Below, piece after piece: positions 1 through 8,786 of a DNA stretch of 22,847 nucleotides. Position 1 is the first letter of the stretch, and each line of letters begins with the position of its first letter. The DNA lies in NCBI GenBank assembly GCA_036510575.1, contig DATCDR010000048.1, positions 1 to 22,847 of the forward strand, read 5' to 3'. Origin of the DNA: DATCDR01 sp036510575. Lineage in GTDB: Bacteria; Actinomycetota; Acidimicrobiia; Acidimicrobiales; Bog-793. The notes below the pieces were generated by a model. That model was not told the DNA's origin. It saw only the letters and a program-made list of their open reading frames with translations, and made no database searches. A program made the position numbers and the translations under genes.

Positions 1-2
1 TC

Positions 3-1679
3 GCCGGCATCGAGGTGGAGTCCACCGCAGCTGCGTCCATCCAAGCATCGATCCATCCTCAAGCAGTCGGCTGGTGGCTCCTCGCTCTCCTTACAGCGCT
101 TGTCGGGTTGGCGGTCATCGGCCAAGCGCTCAGTCGCCAAAGCGCGGTAGAAAGCGAGGAGTACGCAACGCTTGCCGCTATCGGCTTGAGCAGGCGCGAG
201 CTCGTCGCTCTCGGTCTTGTGCGAAATCTCGCCATCGCCGTCGTTGGTGTCGTCGGCGCCATCGTGTTCGCTACCGCACTTTCCCCACTCACACCGGTCG
301 GGGAAGCGCGTCTTGCTGAGTCGTCGAACGGCGTGAGCTTCGACGCGCTCGTGCTGCTTTGTGGTGGCCTTGCCGCCGTCATCGTTGTGATGGTGCTCGG
401 TCTATGGCCGGCCATCCGAGCGACAGGAACGTTGCAGGTCGACGATCTCGCCTGGAGTTCTCGGCCGTCGGTGGTAGTCGCTCATCTAACGGCCTGGGGA
501 GCGCCAACGAGCGCGGTGATCGGCATCCGCAATGCGCTGCAACGAGGACGTGGCCGGGCCTCCGTACCGGTGAGCACTGCACTTTTCGGCACAGTTCTGG
601 CTGTAGTCGCGCTCAGCGCGACAACCGTGTTCGGATCCAGTCTCTCGCACCTGACGACGACACCGAGGCTGTACGGGGTCAATTACCAGCTGAACTTCAA
701 CACCAACGCGCTAGATCCGGCGGCGCTCACCGCGATCGAACGGGACCCGGCGATCGGCGACATCACCCATGGGATTGCGAGCGAGGTTTCGATCGATAAG
801 GTGGGGATCGCGAGCCTCGCGGTCAACAGTTTGCGTGGTCCGCTACTCATTTCCAGGGTCAACGGCCACTTGCCGACTGGTGATGAGCGGCAGATCGGGC
901 TCGGCGAGGCGACGCTTCATCAGATTGGCGCCCACGTGGGCTCGGTCGTCGAGGTCGCCCTGCCGCTACCAACTGGCGGCACTCGGACGCTGCCGTTTCG
1001 AGTTGTTGGTCTGATCTCGTTCCCGATCGTCGGAGATGTTGGTGGCCTCGGAAGCGGCGCGCTCTTCACGCTCGGCGGCTATGAGGACGCGGTATGCCCA
1101 GTGGGGCCGACGCGGGCAAGGTGCCTCGAGGGCGTCTTGATGAACTCGAATGCCGGGTACCTAACGAGCGTCAAGCCAGGTCCGCAACAACAGGCGACAA
1201 TCAATCACCTTCTCGATGAGTACCAATCCGGCGTCACCCTCGCCGTCATCCCTACCTCTCTCGTGAACTTCGGAGAGGCCGTCAACTTCCCGCTCATCTT
1301 CGGCATCGCGCTCGCCGTGTTCGGCGCGGCGACGCTCGCGCATTTCCTTGTCATGAGCGTGTCGCGACGGCGACGAGAGATCGGTCTCTTGAAGGCCCTG
1401 GGATTTGTGAATCGCCAGGTCGCCGCGGCGGTCTTTTGGCAGGCAACGACCTTTGCGACTATTGGCGTTGTCGTCGGCGTCCCGGTTGGGGTGGCGATCG
1501 GTCGCCTGGTTTGGACCACATTTGCCACGAATTTGGGCGCGATTCCAGTCGTGGTTGTCAGGGGCCCGGTCATCGTCATCCTCGCCGCGGCCGTGGTGGT
1601 GATCTCCGGGCTGCTCGCCATAGCGCCGGCGATGGCGGCGAGGAGATCGAAGCCCGGCGAGCTCCTTCGAGCGCTGTAA
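3..1679 (+). CDS. FtsX/MacB-type ABC transporter permease, C-terminal part (5' end outside window)
   Basis: The reading frame is open to the left edge, so the true start lies upstream; the first in-window start codon is a GTG at 15. Counting from that GTG, hydrophobic segments lie near residues 20-37, 70-90 and 110-133, which look like the end of a first FtsX domain. A further segment at 185-207 precedes an extracytoplasmic domain of about 215 residues, and three more segments follow near 430-452, 478-500 and 520-545. The FtsX-typical pattern after a membrane segment appears twice (AAIGLSRREL near 54-63, and a GLLKALGF motif near 460). The C-terminus has the usual PAMAARR...P...LLRAL ending. 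Such permeases pair with a LolD/MacB-like ATPase to move lipids, lipoproteins or peptides or to act as mechanotransducers; the ATPase would be upstream, outside the window. The substrate cannot be told. Confidence 0.9.
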   Translation, partial: AGIEVESTAAASIQASIHPQAVGWWLLALLTALVGLAVIGQALSRQSAVESEEYATLAAIGLSRRELVALGLVRNLAIAVVGVVGAIVFATALSPLTPVGEARLAESSNGVSFDALVLLCGGLAAVIVVMVLGLWPAIRATGTLQVDDLAWSSRPSVVVAHLTAWGAPTSAVIGIRNALQRGRGRASVPVSTALFGTVLAVVALSATTVFGSSLSHLTTTPRLYGVNYQLNFNTNALDPAALTAIERDPAIGDITHGIASEVSIDKVGIASLAVNSLRGPLLISRVNGHLPTGDERQIGLGEATLHQIGAHVGSVVEVALPLPTGGTRTLPFRVVGLISFPIVGDVGGLGSGALFTLGGYEDAVCPVGPTRARCLEGVLMNSNAGYLTSVKPGPQQQATINHLLDEYQSGVTLAVIPTSLVNFGEAVNFPLIFGIALAVFGAATLAHFLVMSVSRRRREIGLLKALGFVNRQVAAAVFWQATTFATIGVVVGVPVGVAIGRLVWTTFATNLGAIPVVVVRGPVIVILAAAVVVISGLLAIAPAMAARRSKPGELLRAL

Positions 1680-1885
1680 CGCTCCGAGCTAGCTTTGCGA
1701 GCTAACTTGCCGTAGCTCCCGCTCCCTCACTGGTGAGCTCGCCGGACTCCGTGAGTGCCGCCGTCGACCAAGTGCAGCCGCCAACTAATCTCGGCGTGGA
1801 CTACGAGGCCTCAGTGTGGCGAGATCCGCGCCGAGAGCGATGTCCGTCGCGACTCCGGCTCTTCGGCGCCGGCTGCCGTTGGCGC
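1680..1885. other. Convergent intergenic region
   Basis: This is the space between the 3' ends of the permease (+) and the DUF2142 gene (-). It holds only a short inverted repeat (CTCAC-TG-GTGAG at 1726-1737) and repeated CGAGCT words. There is no stem followed by a T-run, so I do not call a terminator. Confidence 0.4.
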
Positions 1886-3544
1886 TCAATTACTCGGATT
1901 GTCTGCCGTTTCGGTCGGTTGATGGAACGACCACAGATACAGGGCGCTGAGAGCACCAAGCGCCGCGATTTCGAGCACGAGTGCCCCGATGTTGGAGATC
2001 GCCGGCTGCCAATCAGGGTGCGTAAGAAAGCCGAACACCGGGCCGGTCGTCCCCACCGCGTATCGTCGGACCGACTCGTAGAACGCGAGGAACTGAGCGA
2101 CGCCGAGCGCGACGATGCAGTAGGGCGTCACGCGTCGCGCGAAGGCAGCGATCTCGGACCGCTTTCCTGGCGCGCCGAGCGTCGCGGCAGCGAGGATCGG
2201 AAGACCGACTGCGAAGGGAAGCGCATCCCTCCCCGACCAGGTGTAGCCGTAGGTGTGGGCGTGGGATGCCTCGATGATGACCGGCAGGGCGAGAACCGCC
2301 CCGAACATCGAGATGAGCACGGCGCCGCGCCGGAGCGACCGCATCGCCGCACCGATGATCGCCACGCAGACGAGCCCGTACCAGATGATGTAGGTGAGAA
2401 CCGGCGCATAGGTATCGAACCATCCGAAGACGCCGACCATGTCGGGGAGATAGAACGCGTTGTGCTCAAAGGCGGTCTTTAGAATCGTCGACATCGGCAC
2501 CGTCGCCGGGATCCCGGGATTGGACGCGAAGTAGAGATCGGTCGCGTGTTCGGCAAGGATCCACCACACCGCCAAAGCGCCAACCGCGACGACGAAGCCG
2601 GCGCCGAACCAGAGCGCGTGACTCCTAACTCCGCTCGTTAGTGCCGCCCAGTTCACGCACCCAAGCAGCGCGACCGCCGAGAGACCGAGCCAGAAGGGCG
2701 AGAGCGCCCGGGCAGATTCGAATACTCCCGCGGAGAACGCCGCGATCGCGATCAAGCCCCTCGGGGGTGTCGCCAGGCGCTCGGTGAACAAGATGACCCC
2801 AGCGGTCCAAAAAGTGATCGCGCTCGAACACTCGAGACCGCTCGAGTTCACTACCGAGGCGAGAAAGAAGATCATCGGTGTGGCGCCGAGGGCGAGGCCG
2901 ACGATGATCAGCCGGTTGCGCGAGTAGATCAACGCCGCGCTGCATGCGAGGGCGAGGAAGATCGCAGAGAATGCGGCTGAGACGAGGCGCATCAAGTAGA
3001 GGTCGATCGTGCTCCCATTGAACAGTGAGGGCAGACCAACGACTGCGTAGTACTCCGGGGGGTACCGGGCCTGATAGGTCTGGTTGAACTTCGTGTAACC
3101 CCCGACCACTGCCGCGGCCGTCAGGGTCTGGTTCAGCGAACGAGCGCACGACGCAGGAATCTCTCCTTTGACGCCGGACTTCTTCGTGAAGCAGATCTGG
3201 GAGTGCGCCGGGTCGGCGTCGGGGGAGCGGACGAGGTTGTAGAACTGCGGAAGGACCTCTTCGAAGCCGTATGCGTTCGATGGGTCGGCGAACGGGCATC
3301 CTTTCGGCCCGCCGGAACCGCCAGGGAACGAGGAATCCACCCAGCAATAGGCGGTCCACACGCCGCGGACTACCGACGCGGCTTTGATGATCTGGCTCGG
3401 CTCGTCCGGCGCGCCGAGAAGCGGCGTCGCCGCACTCCAGATCGCCCCCGCGCCAAAGAAGATGAGGAAGGCGACCGCGAAGATGCGCAGTCCGCGACGC
3501 TTCGGAGCACCCGCGCGACTCAGCGAACCCGCGGGCGCGTTCAT
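1886..3544 (-). CDS. DUF2142 family polytopic membrane protein
   Basis: This is a 552-residue, highly hydrophobic protein with roughly ten to twelve predicted membrane segments. After a basic N-terminus and a first membrane segment (about residues 20-40) comes the sequence LLGAPDEPSQII, with Asp47-Glu48. An acidic P-D-E motif at the start of the first outer loop is typical of DUF2142 proteins and of GT-C-like glycosyltransferase folds in general. The outer loop carries several Cys residues and a region ending in ARYPPEYYAVVGLPS, also typical of the family. DUF2142 proteins are often found with cell-envelope polysaccharide genes, but the function is unproven. The frame is open back to 3715, but the added 57 residues are Arg/His-rich and not membrane-protein-like, so I prefer the ATG at 3544. 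No strong ribosome binding site marks either start. Confidence 0.85.
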   Translation of the reverse strand: MNAPAGSLSRAGAPKRRGLRIFAVAFLIFFGAGAIWSAATPLLGAPDEPSQIIKAASVVRGVWTAYCWVDSSFPGGSGGPKGCPFADPSNAYGFEEVLPQFYNLVRSPDADPAHSQICFTKKSGVKGEIPASCARSLNQTLTAAAVVGGYTKFNQTYQARYPPEYYAVVGLPSLFNGSTIDLYLMRLVSAAFSAIFLALACSAALIYSRNRLIIVGLALGATPMIFFLASVVNSSGLECSSAITFWTAGVILFTERLATPPRGLIAIAAFSAGVFESARALSPFWLGLSAVALLGCVNWAALTSGVRSHALWFGAGFVVAVGALAVWWILAEHATDLYFASNPGIPATVPMSTILKTAFEHNAFYLPDMVGVFGWFDTYAPVLTYIIWYGLVCVAIIGAAMRSLRRGAVLISMFGAVLALPVIIEASHAHTYGYTWSGRDALPFAVGLPILAAATLGAPGKRSEIAAFARRVTPYCIVALGVAQFLAFYESVRRYAVGTTGPVFGFLTHPDWQPAISNIGALVLEIAALGALSALYLWSFHQPTETADNPSN

Positions 3545-3802
3545 ACCGGTCGTAGCGGGACGATCCACTGGCGCATCGTAGTGGTGGCGACTCGTCTCGA
3601 CCCGGACCGAAACATTGTGTCGAGGGTTACGAATCAGCGTTCTCCGACGTTTTGGGGTGGGGTACCAGGACCGCACTCGCCGCGGAACCAAATGCGCCAG
3701 GACGCCACCTCCCAAGGTTCATCTTGCGGGCGCGGCGAACTCCCGGTTGAGGAACTCCGCGCATCTCGGGCGAGGTGTCGAAGGCGGTAGCCCGGATGTA
3801 CC
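3545..3802. promoter_or_regulatory. Divergent intergenic region upstream of the protease-MoxR operon
   Basis: These 258 bp separate the DUF2142 gene (-) from the five-gene plus-strand operon, so promoters for both must lie here or inside the gene ends. I see no convincing -35/-10 pair. A nine-codon frame (ATG at 3796 to TGA at 3822) overlaps the GTG start of the protease gene; it is noted but unlikely to be meaningful. Confidence 0.35.
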
Positions 3803-4693
3803 GTGAACGCGGTGAGGGATGAAAGCGCCCGGTCAGAGCTTCTAGATACCGCGGGGCTGGAGTTGGATGCGTCGGCAACTCGTGCGGCGATTTGGCGGCG
3901 AGTGTGGTCATTCGGGCGGTCCCATGGTGGGGGGGTGGTGGCCCTTTTGTTGGCACTAGCGGTCATCGCCGGGCTAATCGTGACAAATTTCCGCATTTCT
4001 GGGCGTCCCGCAGTTAGCGCGAACGAGGTCAACGGCATCGTGACTCGGAAGGTAGGCAGCGCAATCTCCCAGCTACAGTCAAAATCCAGTGTCGCGGAGT
4101 CGGTGTACCGCTCCGTCGAGTACGGGATCGTGGAGGTCGAGTCGTTGCACAAAGGCGCTTCGCGAAGCGACGACTTCGGCACCGGGATCGTCATCGACAC
4201 CGGCGGCGACATTCTTACTGCGCTGCACGTGGTGAAGGGCGGGTCTTCCATCAAGGTCACCTTCGCCGACGGTACCGTCTCGAGCGCGTCGCTAAAGACG
4301 GCGGATCCGTCGGATGACATCGCTGTCTTGACCCCTGCTCGACCGCCCTCGGTCATCGCGCCCGAGGTGCTCGGCGCGAGCCCACAGATCGGTGATCAGG
4401 TATTTGCCGTAGGGAACCCGCTCGGTCTGGATGGTTCCATGTCCGCAGGCGTCGTCTCGGGCCTTGAGCGCTCCTTTGCTGCTCCGAGTGGCCGAACGCT
4501 GACGGGTTTGATCCAGTTCGACGCCGCTGTAAACCCCGGCAGCTCCGGCGGCCCGCTGCTAAACGCTGAGGGCCAGGTCGTCGGCATCGTGATCGGCCTT
4601 GCCAACCCGGCGGGAAGTGACTCCTTTGCCGGCATCGGATTCGCGGTGCCGATCGCCAAGGCTGGTGGAGCGGCAGGAGAGCCGCCGAAGTGA
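3803..4693 (+). CDS. Membrane-anchored trypsin-like (HtrA/DegP-type, S1C) serine protease without PDZ domain
   Basis: This is a 296-residue protein. Residues 1-43 are charged and probably cytoplasmic, 44-61 form one membrane segment, and the rest is a chymotrypsin-fold domain likely outside the membrane. The catalytic triad is visible: His142 in TALHVV, Asp172 in SDDIAVL and Ser248 in NPGSSGGPLL. The protein stops just after the GIGFAVPI strand, so it lacks the C-terminal PDZ domains of classical DegP. The start is GTG 3803, with an in-frame GTG at 3812 as alternative; neither has a strong Shine-Dalgarno. The TGA stop overlaps the GTG of the MoxR gene by 4 bp, implying translational coupling. 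Its place at the head of a MoxR-DUF58-VWA operon suggests it acts with that complex, perhaps on clients handled by the VWA proteins; that is inference. Confidence 0.93.
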   Translation: MNAVRDESARSELLDTAGLELDASATRAAIWRRVWSFGRSHGGGVVALLLALAVIAGLIVTNFRISGRPAVSANEVNGIVTRKVGSAISQLQSKSSVAESVYRSVEYGIVEVESLHKGASRSDDFGTGIVIDTGGDILTALHVVKGGSSIKVTFADGTVSSASLKTADPSDDIAVLTPARPPSVIAPEVLGASPQIGDQVFAVGNPLGLDGSMSAGVVSGLERSFAAPSGRTLTGLIQFDAAVNPGSSGGPLLNAEGQVVGIVIGLANPAGSDSFAGIGFAVPIAKAGGAAGEPPK

Positions 4694-5694
4694 GCACGCC
4701 ACTCGCCGGAGCGACTGATGGCCCGCAGCTCTCCTTCGAGGAGCTGCTGTACCACGTCAAGCGCGTCATCGTCGGTCAGGACGAGCTGCTAGAGCGGATG
4801 GTCGTCGCCCTCGTGGCCGGCGGTCATCTGCTGGTCGAGGGTGTACCTGGACTCGCGAAGACGTTGGCGGTAAAGACGTTCGCCGACGCGCTCGGCGTCG
4901 AGTTCCAGCGCATTCAGTTCACCCCGGACCTCGTGCCTGCTGACATCGTCGGCACGAGGATCTACAACCAGAAGCTCGGTGACTTCGAGGTCGCACTCGG
5001 CCCGATCTTTGCCAATCTGGTGCTCGCCGACGAGATCAACCGGGCACCGGCCAAGGTGCAAAGCGCCCTCCTCGAGGCGATGCAGGAGCATCAGGTCACC
5101 ATCGGCAGGGAGACCCACCGCCTGCCCGAACCGTTCCTGGTGATGGCGACCCAGAACCCGATCGAATCCGACGGGACCTACCCACTCCCAGAAGCACAGG
5201 TGGACCGGTTCATGTTCAAGGTCCTCGTCGATTACCCCTCTGCCACTGAGGAGTTCGTAATCGTCGAGCGAATGGTCGCCGGCCTAGAGAAGCTGCAATC
5301 GGTGATGCATGCCGAAAAGCTGAGGGAGCTCCAAAACGCTGTCCATACGGTCTACGTCGATCCGGCACTCATCGACTATGCAGTCCGGGTCGCGAGGGCT
5401 ACGCGGAGCCTATCGTCGGTCGGCCTCGGGGACATCGCGCACTACGTCACCTATGGTGTGAGCCCGCGGGCGTCGATCTACATGATCACCGCGGCTCAAG
5501 CACTGGCCCTCGTGCGCGGCCGCCAGTACGTGCTCCCAGAGGACGTCCTTGCGATCGCGCCCGACGTGTTGCGCCACCGGCTGGTGCTGTCCTTCGAGGC
5601 CCTCGGCGACGACGTGGGCGCGCAATTCGTCCTTGACCGCGTCCTAAAAAGTGTTCAGCTCCCTGATGTCGTTTTGCGCGACGTGAACAGCTAA
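4690..5694 (+). CDS. MoxR family AAA+ ATPase
   Basis: This is a 334-residue cytoplasmic ATPase of normal MoxR length. Visible motifs are Walker A GVPGLAKT (51-58), Walker B LVLADEIN (110-117, acidic pair 114-115), sensor 1 ATQNP (153-157) and LPEAQVDRFMF (166-176) with the likely arginine finger at Arg173. The C-terminal part has the lid-type helices. MoxR proteins are chaperone-like ATPases that work with VWA proteins to mature or activate clients, for example methanol dehydrogenase in methylotrophs. Here it overlaps the protease gene by 4 bp and is followed 16 bp later by a DUF58 gene, the standard partner order. The client is unknown; no dehydrogenase or oxidase lies next to the operon. 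Confidence 0.96.
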   Translation: MSTPLAGATDGPQLSFEELLYHVKRVIVGQDELLERMVVALVAGGHLLVEGVPGLAKTLAVKTFADALGVEFQRIQFTPDLVPADIVGTRIYNQKLGDFEVALGPIFANLVLADEINRAPAKVQSALLEAMQEHQVTIGRETHRLPEPFLVMATQNPIESDGTYPLPEAQVDRFMFKVLVDYPSATEEFVIVERMVAGLEKLQSVMHAEKLRELQNAVHTVYVDPALIDYAVRVARATRSLSSVGLGDIAHYVTYGVSPRASIYMITAAQALALVRGRQYVLPEDVLAIAPDVLRHRLVLSFEALGDDVGAQFVLDRVLKSVQLPDVVLRDVNS

Positions 5695-5710
5695 GCGCTA
5701 ACGAGCGCAA

Positions 5711-6601
5711 GTGGAAACGGTCCCACTCCTCGCGCCGGAACGGGTTTTACGCCGCATCGAGTGGCAGGTACTCCGGCGCCTCGAAGGAGTGCTGCAAGGC
5801 GAGTTCCGTACCCTCTTGCGAGGAAGTGGCACGGATTTTCTCGACCTTCGCGGCTACGAGTGGGGAGATGACGTTCGCCACATCGACTGGAACGTCACCG
5901 CCCGAATGAACGAGCTGTTCGTCAGAGACTTCATGGAGGACCGCGAGCTCACCGCGTGGCTCCTGCTCGACCGCTCGCCGTCGATGGCTTTCGGTGTCGC
6001 CGAGCGGACCAAAGAGCGTGTGCTCTGCGAGCTCGCTGCGGCCTTCGGCCAGCTGCTCACGCGCGGCGGCAACCGGGTCGGAGCCGTCATCTACGACGGC
6101 GAGAAGGAGTGGACCATTCCACCGCGCCAAGGGCGATACCAGGTGCTCACGTTGATACGAGAGCTCCTCCGTCCGGTCGCCGGCGGCACGGGAACCGATC
6201 TCGCGGTGTTGCTCAACGCTGCTTCTCGACTTATACGCCGCCGCTCGCTCGTGGTCGTGATCTCCGATTTCATCAGTGAGCCCGGATGGGAACGACCGCT
6301 CATGCGGCTCACCGAGCGGCACGACGTGGTCGCGGTCCGAATCGTCGATCCGCGCGAGTACGAGCTTCCTGAGGCGGGGCTCTTGTACGTGCAAGACGCC
6401 GAGTCAGGCGAGCAGCTTCTCGTCGATTCGAGCGATCCGGAGTTGCGTCGTCGCCTCCACGAAGCGGCCGAACAACAAGACGAGAGTATTCGCCACGCGG
6501 TCGCGCGGGCGCGGGTCCGTCTTCACGTCGTGTCGACGAAGGACGATCTCTTGCAGGCACTCCTGCGGATGGCCGAGTCGGGTCGAGCTCCACGCCGATG
6601 A
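5711..6601 (+). CDS. DUF58 domain protein (VWA-like MoxR partner)
   Basis: This is a 296-residue soluble protein with no clear membrane segment. The DUF58 signature YEWGDDVRHIDWNVTAR spans about 49-65. A VWA-like fold follows with an intact metal-ion-dependent adhesion site: Asp87-x-Ser89-x-Ser91 (LLLDRSPSM), a Thr near 160-162 (GGTGTDL) and Asp186 (VISDF). DUF58 proteins form the middle component of MoxR-DUF58-VWA cassettes and probably carry the ATPase-driven signal or client. The start is GTG 5711, with only a weak GCGCAAG-type upstream sequence. The stop overlaps the ATG of the next gene by 4 bp (ATGA), so the two are translationally coupled. Confidence 0.94.
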   Translation: METVPLLAPERVLRRIEWQVLRRLEGVLQGEFRTLLRGSGTDFLDLRGYEWGDDVRHIDWNVTARMNELFVRDFMEDRELTAWLLLDRSPSMAFGVAERTKERVLCELAAAFGQLLTRGGNRVGAVIYDGEKEWTIPPRQGRYQVLTLIRELLRPVAGGTGTDLAVLLNAASRLIRRRSLVVVISDFISEPGWERPLMRLTERHDVVAVRIVDPREYELPEAGLLYVQDAESGEQLLVDSSDPELRRRLHEAAEQQDESIRHAVARARVRLHVVSTKDDLLQALLRMAESGRAPRR

Positions 6602-7581
6602 CCTTTCGCGCGCCGGAGGTGCTTCTTGCCCTTCTCCTTCTTCCCTTCGTGCTCGCAGGTTACGTGCGGCGTCGACGACGACGCGCAGCCGCGCTCGGCG
6701 CGAAGGGTCTGATCTCCACTGAACCCGCCCGCAAGCGGAGCGTCCGCGAGCGTCTGCCCGTCGCGCTGTTCATCGCCGCCCTCGCCGTCCTCACTGTGGC
6801 CTGTGCACGACCGATGGCGACCATCAAATTGCCACAGCGCACCGCAACGGTGGTCGTCGCCATCGACTTGTCCAACAGCATGGCCGCCACCGACGTCAAG
6901 CCGTCTCGTATCGACGCAGCAAAGACGGTGGCCAGCGACTTCGTGCGCCAGCAGCCGTCGGGAGTACGGATCGGCGTCGTCGGCTTCGGCGCGACCGGCA
7001 TCATCGCGCAACCGCTCACCGCTGACCATGCCGTCGCGCTGAGCGCCATCGATCACCTCTCCCTCGGCGGCGGCACCTCGCTTGGCGAGGGCGTGCTCAC
7101 TTCTCTCGACGCCATTGCGGGCAAGACCCTGCATGTCAACTTGACGGCCCTTGCCAATGACGACTCGGGCGAGATCGACCTCGGCTACTACGGGGGCGCG
7201 ACGATCGTGTTGATTTCCGATGGCGAGGACACGAGCGCGACCGATCCGGTGAACATGGCGCGGCTGGTCTCGACCGCTGGCGTGCGTATCCAGACGGTCG
7301 GAGTCGGGACAACGGTAGGCACGACTGTTCATATCGGTGGGTTTACGATCGCCACGGCCCTCGACGCCGCAACGCTCGAGAGCGTGGCGAAGGTCACGAA
7401 TGGTTCGTATCACTCCGTCAACGACGGGTCCGCGGCGAGCGCCATCTCCAAATCGATCAAGCTTCACTTGACCGTGGTGACCGAGCACACGGAGGTCACC
7501 GCGCTCTTCGCCATGGCCGGGGTCCTCCTCCTCGCCCTCGGCGCGGTGCTTTCCATGCTGTGGTTCGGACGGGTGATCTGA
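6598..7581 (+). CDS. BatA-like membrane VWA domain protein 1
   Basis: This is a 327-residue protein with membrane segments near 6-22, 54-70 and 304-325. A very basic loop (RRRRRR, about 24-52) lies between the first two, so by the positive-inside rule that loop is cytoplasmic and the VWA domain (about 82-290) is extracytoplasmic. The metal site is complete: Asp90-x-Ser92-x-Ser94 in AIDLSNSM, Thr160 in GGGTSLG and Asp208 in LISDGED. The layout matches BatA/BatB proteins of Bat and MoxR operons. It overlaps the DUF58 gene by 4 bp and ends 1 bp before the second VWA gene. It probably binds client proteins or the neighbouring VWA protein through a divalent metal. Confidence 0.93.
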   Translation: MTFRAPEVLLALLLLPFVLAGYVRRRRRRAAALGAKGLISTEPARKRSVRERLPVALFIAALAVLTVACARPMATIKLPQRTATVVVAIDLSNSMAATDVKPSRIDAAKTVASDFVRQQPSGVRIGVVGFGATGIIAQPLTADHAVALSAIDHLSLGGGTSLGEGVLTSLDAIAGKTLHVNLTALANDDSGEIDLGYYGGATIVLISDGEDTSATDPVNMARLVSTAGVRIQTVGVGTTVGTTVHIGGFTIATALDAATLESVAKVTNGSYHSVNDGSAASAISKSIKLHLTVVTEHTEVTALFAMAGVLLLALGAVLSMLWFGRVI

Positions 7582-7582
7582 C

Positions 7583-8731
7583 ATGAGCTTCACCTGGCCG
7601 CTCGCACTGCTATTCGAGCTCGCGGTGCCTGCCCTACTCGGGGTTCACCTACTCGCGATGCGTCGCCGTCGTCGCGCAGTCACATACTCGAGCCTCGCTC
7701 TGCTGCGCAGCGCGTTGCCCCGTAGATCGCGATGGCGACGCCATCTCCCGATCGCAGCGATGCTCGTGAGCCTGGCCCTACTAGCCGTGGCGGCGGCTCG
7801 ACCCGAGGTTACCGAGGACATCCCCCTCGGACACTCGGCAGTCCTCCTCGCGCTCGACGAGTCGGGATCGATGTGCTCCACCGACGTGGCTCCGAATCGA
7901 ATCGCCGCGGCACAGACCGCGGCGCTCAAGTTCGTTAACTCGCTACCGGGCGCGACTTTGGCGGGACTCGTGGAATTCAATGGATTCGCGGAGATCGCCG
8001 TCGCGCCGACGAGGGACCGGAGCACGCTCGATCAAGCCCTCGACAATCTGAGCGTGGCTCCGGGCACCGCGATTGGCTCGGCGATCTTGCAGGCGCTCGA
8101 CGCCATCGCCGAGGTCGATCCCAGGGTTCAACCGGTGGCAGGCGCCATCTCCAACAGTCCCATTGCCCCAGAGACCACAGGTGGTGGGACCGCCAACCCG
8201 AACGGCACTCCGAGCGCGACGCCCAAGCCCGGCAAGGATGGCTACGTACCCGACGTCATCGTCTTATTGACCGACGGCGCGAACAACAGAGGAATCACAC
8301 CGATCCAGGCGGTCCCCTACGCGGTCGCCCGCGGCGTTCGGATTTACACGATCGGTTTCGGCACGACCGACCCCGGCCCACTCGAGTGCACGCCGCAGGA
8401 GATGTCCGGTGAGCTCGATCCGAATGGTCTTGGCGGCGGCAGCCTAAATGGCGGGCAGTTCAGTCCCGGTGCGGCCTTCGGCGGTGGCTTCGGTGTGCAG
8501 AACCCGTTGGTCGCCGATCTGCCACCGCTCCAGCAGGTCTCCCGGCTCACCGGCGGTGTGAGCTACCGAGCAGAGGACGAATCGCAACTCGCCAAGGTGT
8601 TCGCCGCCTTGCCGAAGGAGATCGGTGTCCAAAAAGAGCGCGAGGAGATCACGTGGATCTTCGCCCTGCTCGGTGCGCTGCTGGCACTCCTTGCAGCCGC
8701 TGCATCGCTGCGCTTCGCCCCGTATCCGTAG
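7583..8731 (+). CDS. BatA-like membrane VWA domain protein 2, with Gly-rich insert
   Basis: This is a 382-residue paralogue of the preceding protein, with membrane segments near 5-25, 54-72 and 357-377 and an outward-facing VWA domain. The metal site is intact: Asp92-x-Ser94-x-Ser96 (LDESGSM), Thr162 (APGTAIG) and Asp231 (LLTDGAN). Two insertions set it apart from VWA protein 1: a Pro/Thr/Asn-rich loop at about 188-220 and a Gly/Asn-rich loop at about 275-310. The only cysteines I see are Cys98, beside the metal site, and Cys269, at the start of the Gly-rich loop; in an extracytoplasmic domain they could form a disulfide. It is the last gene of the operon and faces the nitronate monooxygenase gene convergently. 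Confidence 0.92.
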   Translation: MSFTWPLALLFELAVPALLGVHLLAMRRRRRAVTYSSLALLRSALPRRSRWRRHLPIAAMLVSLALLAVAAARPEVTEDIPLGHSAVLLALDESGSMCSTDVAPNRIAAAQTAALKFVNSLPGATLAGLVEFNGFAEIAVAPTRDRSTLDQALDNLSVAPGTAIGSAILQALDAIAEVDPRVQPVAGAISNSPIAPETTGGGTANPNGTPSATPKPGKDGYVPDVIVLLTDGANNRGITPIQAVPYAVARGVRIYTIGFGTTDPGPLECTPQEMSGELDPNGLGGGSLNGGQFSPGAAFGGGFGVQNPLVADLPPLQQVSRLTGGVSYRAEDESQLAKVFAALPKEIGVQKEREEITWIFALLGALLALLAAAASLRFAPYP

Positions 8732-8786
8732 TGGCGCGCATCGGGGGCTCGTTGACCTTGGCGGAGCCGGGACTACCGCAGGTGCG

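Noticed and set aside
1733..2482. 249-codon open frame on the plus strand
   Set aside because: It lies antisense to the DUF2142 gene, is rich in Arg/Glu/Asp with no family features, and is a typical GC-rich shadow frame.
3796..3822. Nine-codon upstream frame overlapping the protease start
   Set aside because: It has no ribosome binding site and could easily arise by chance; not strong enough to propose translational control.
6523..7593. 356-codon open frame on the minus strand
   Set aside because: It is antisense to the first VWA gene, which has a full metal-binding motif; the reverse product is low-complexity Arg/Gly/Asp/His sequence.
8746..8768. GGCTC/GAGCC inverted repeat after the second VWA gene
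   Set aside because: Only 5 bp with a long loop and no T-run; below what chance gives in GC-rich DNA.
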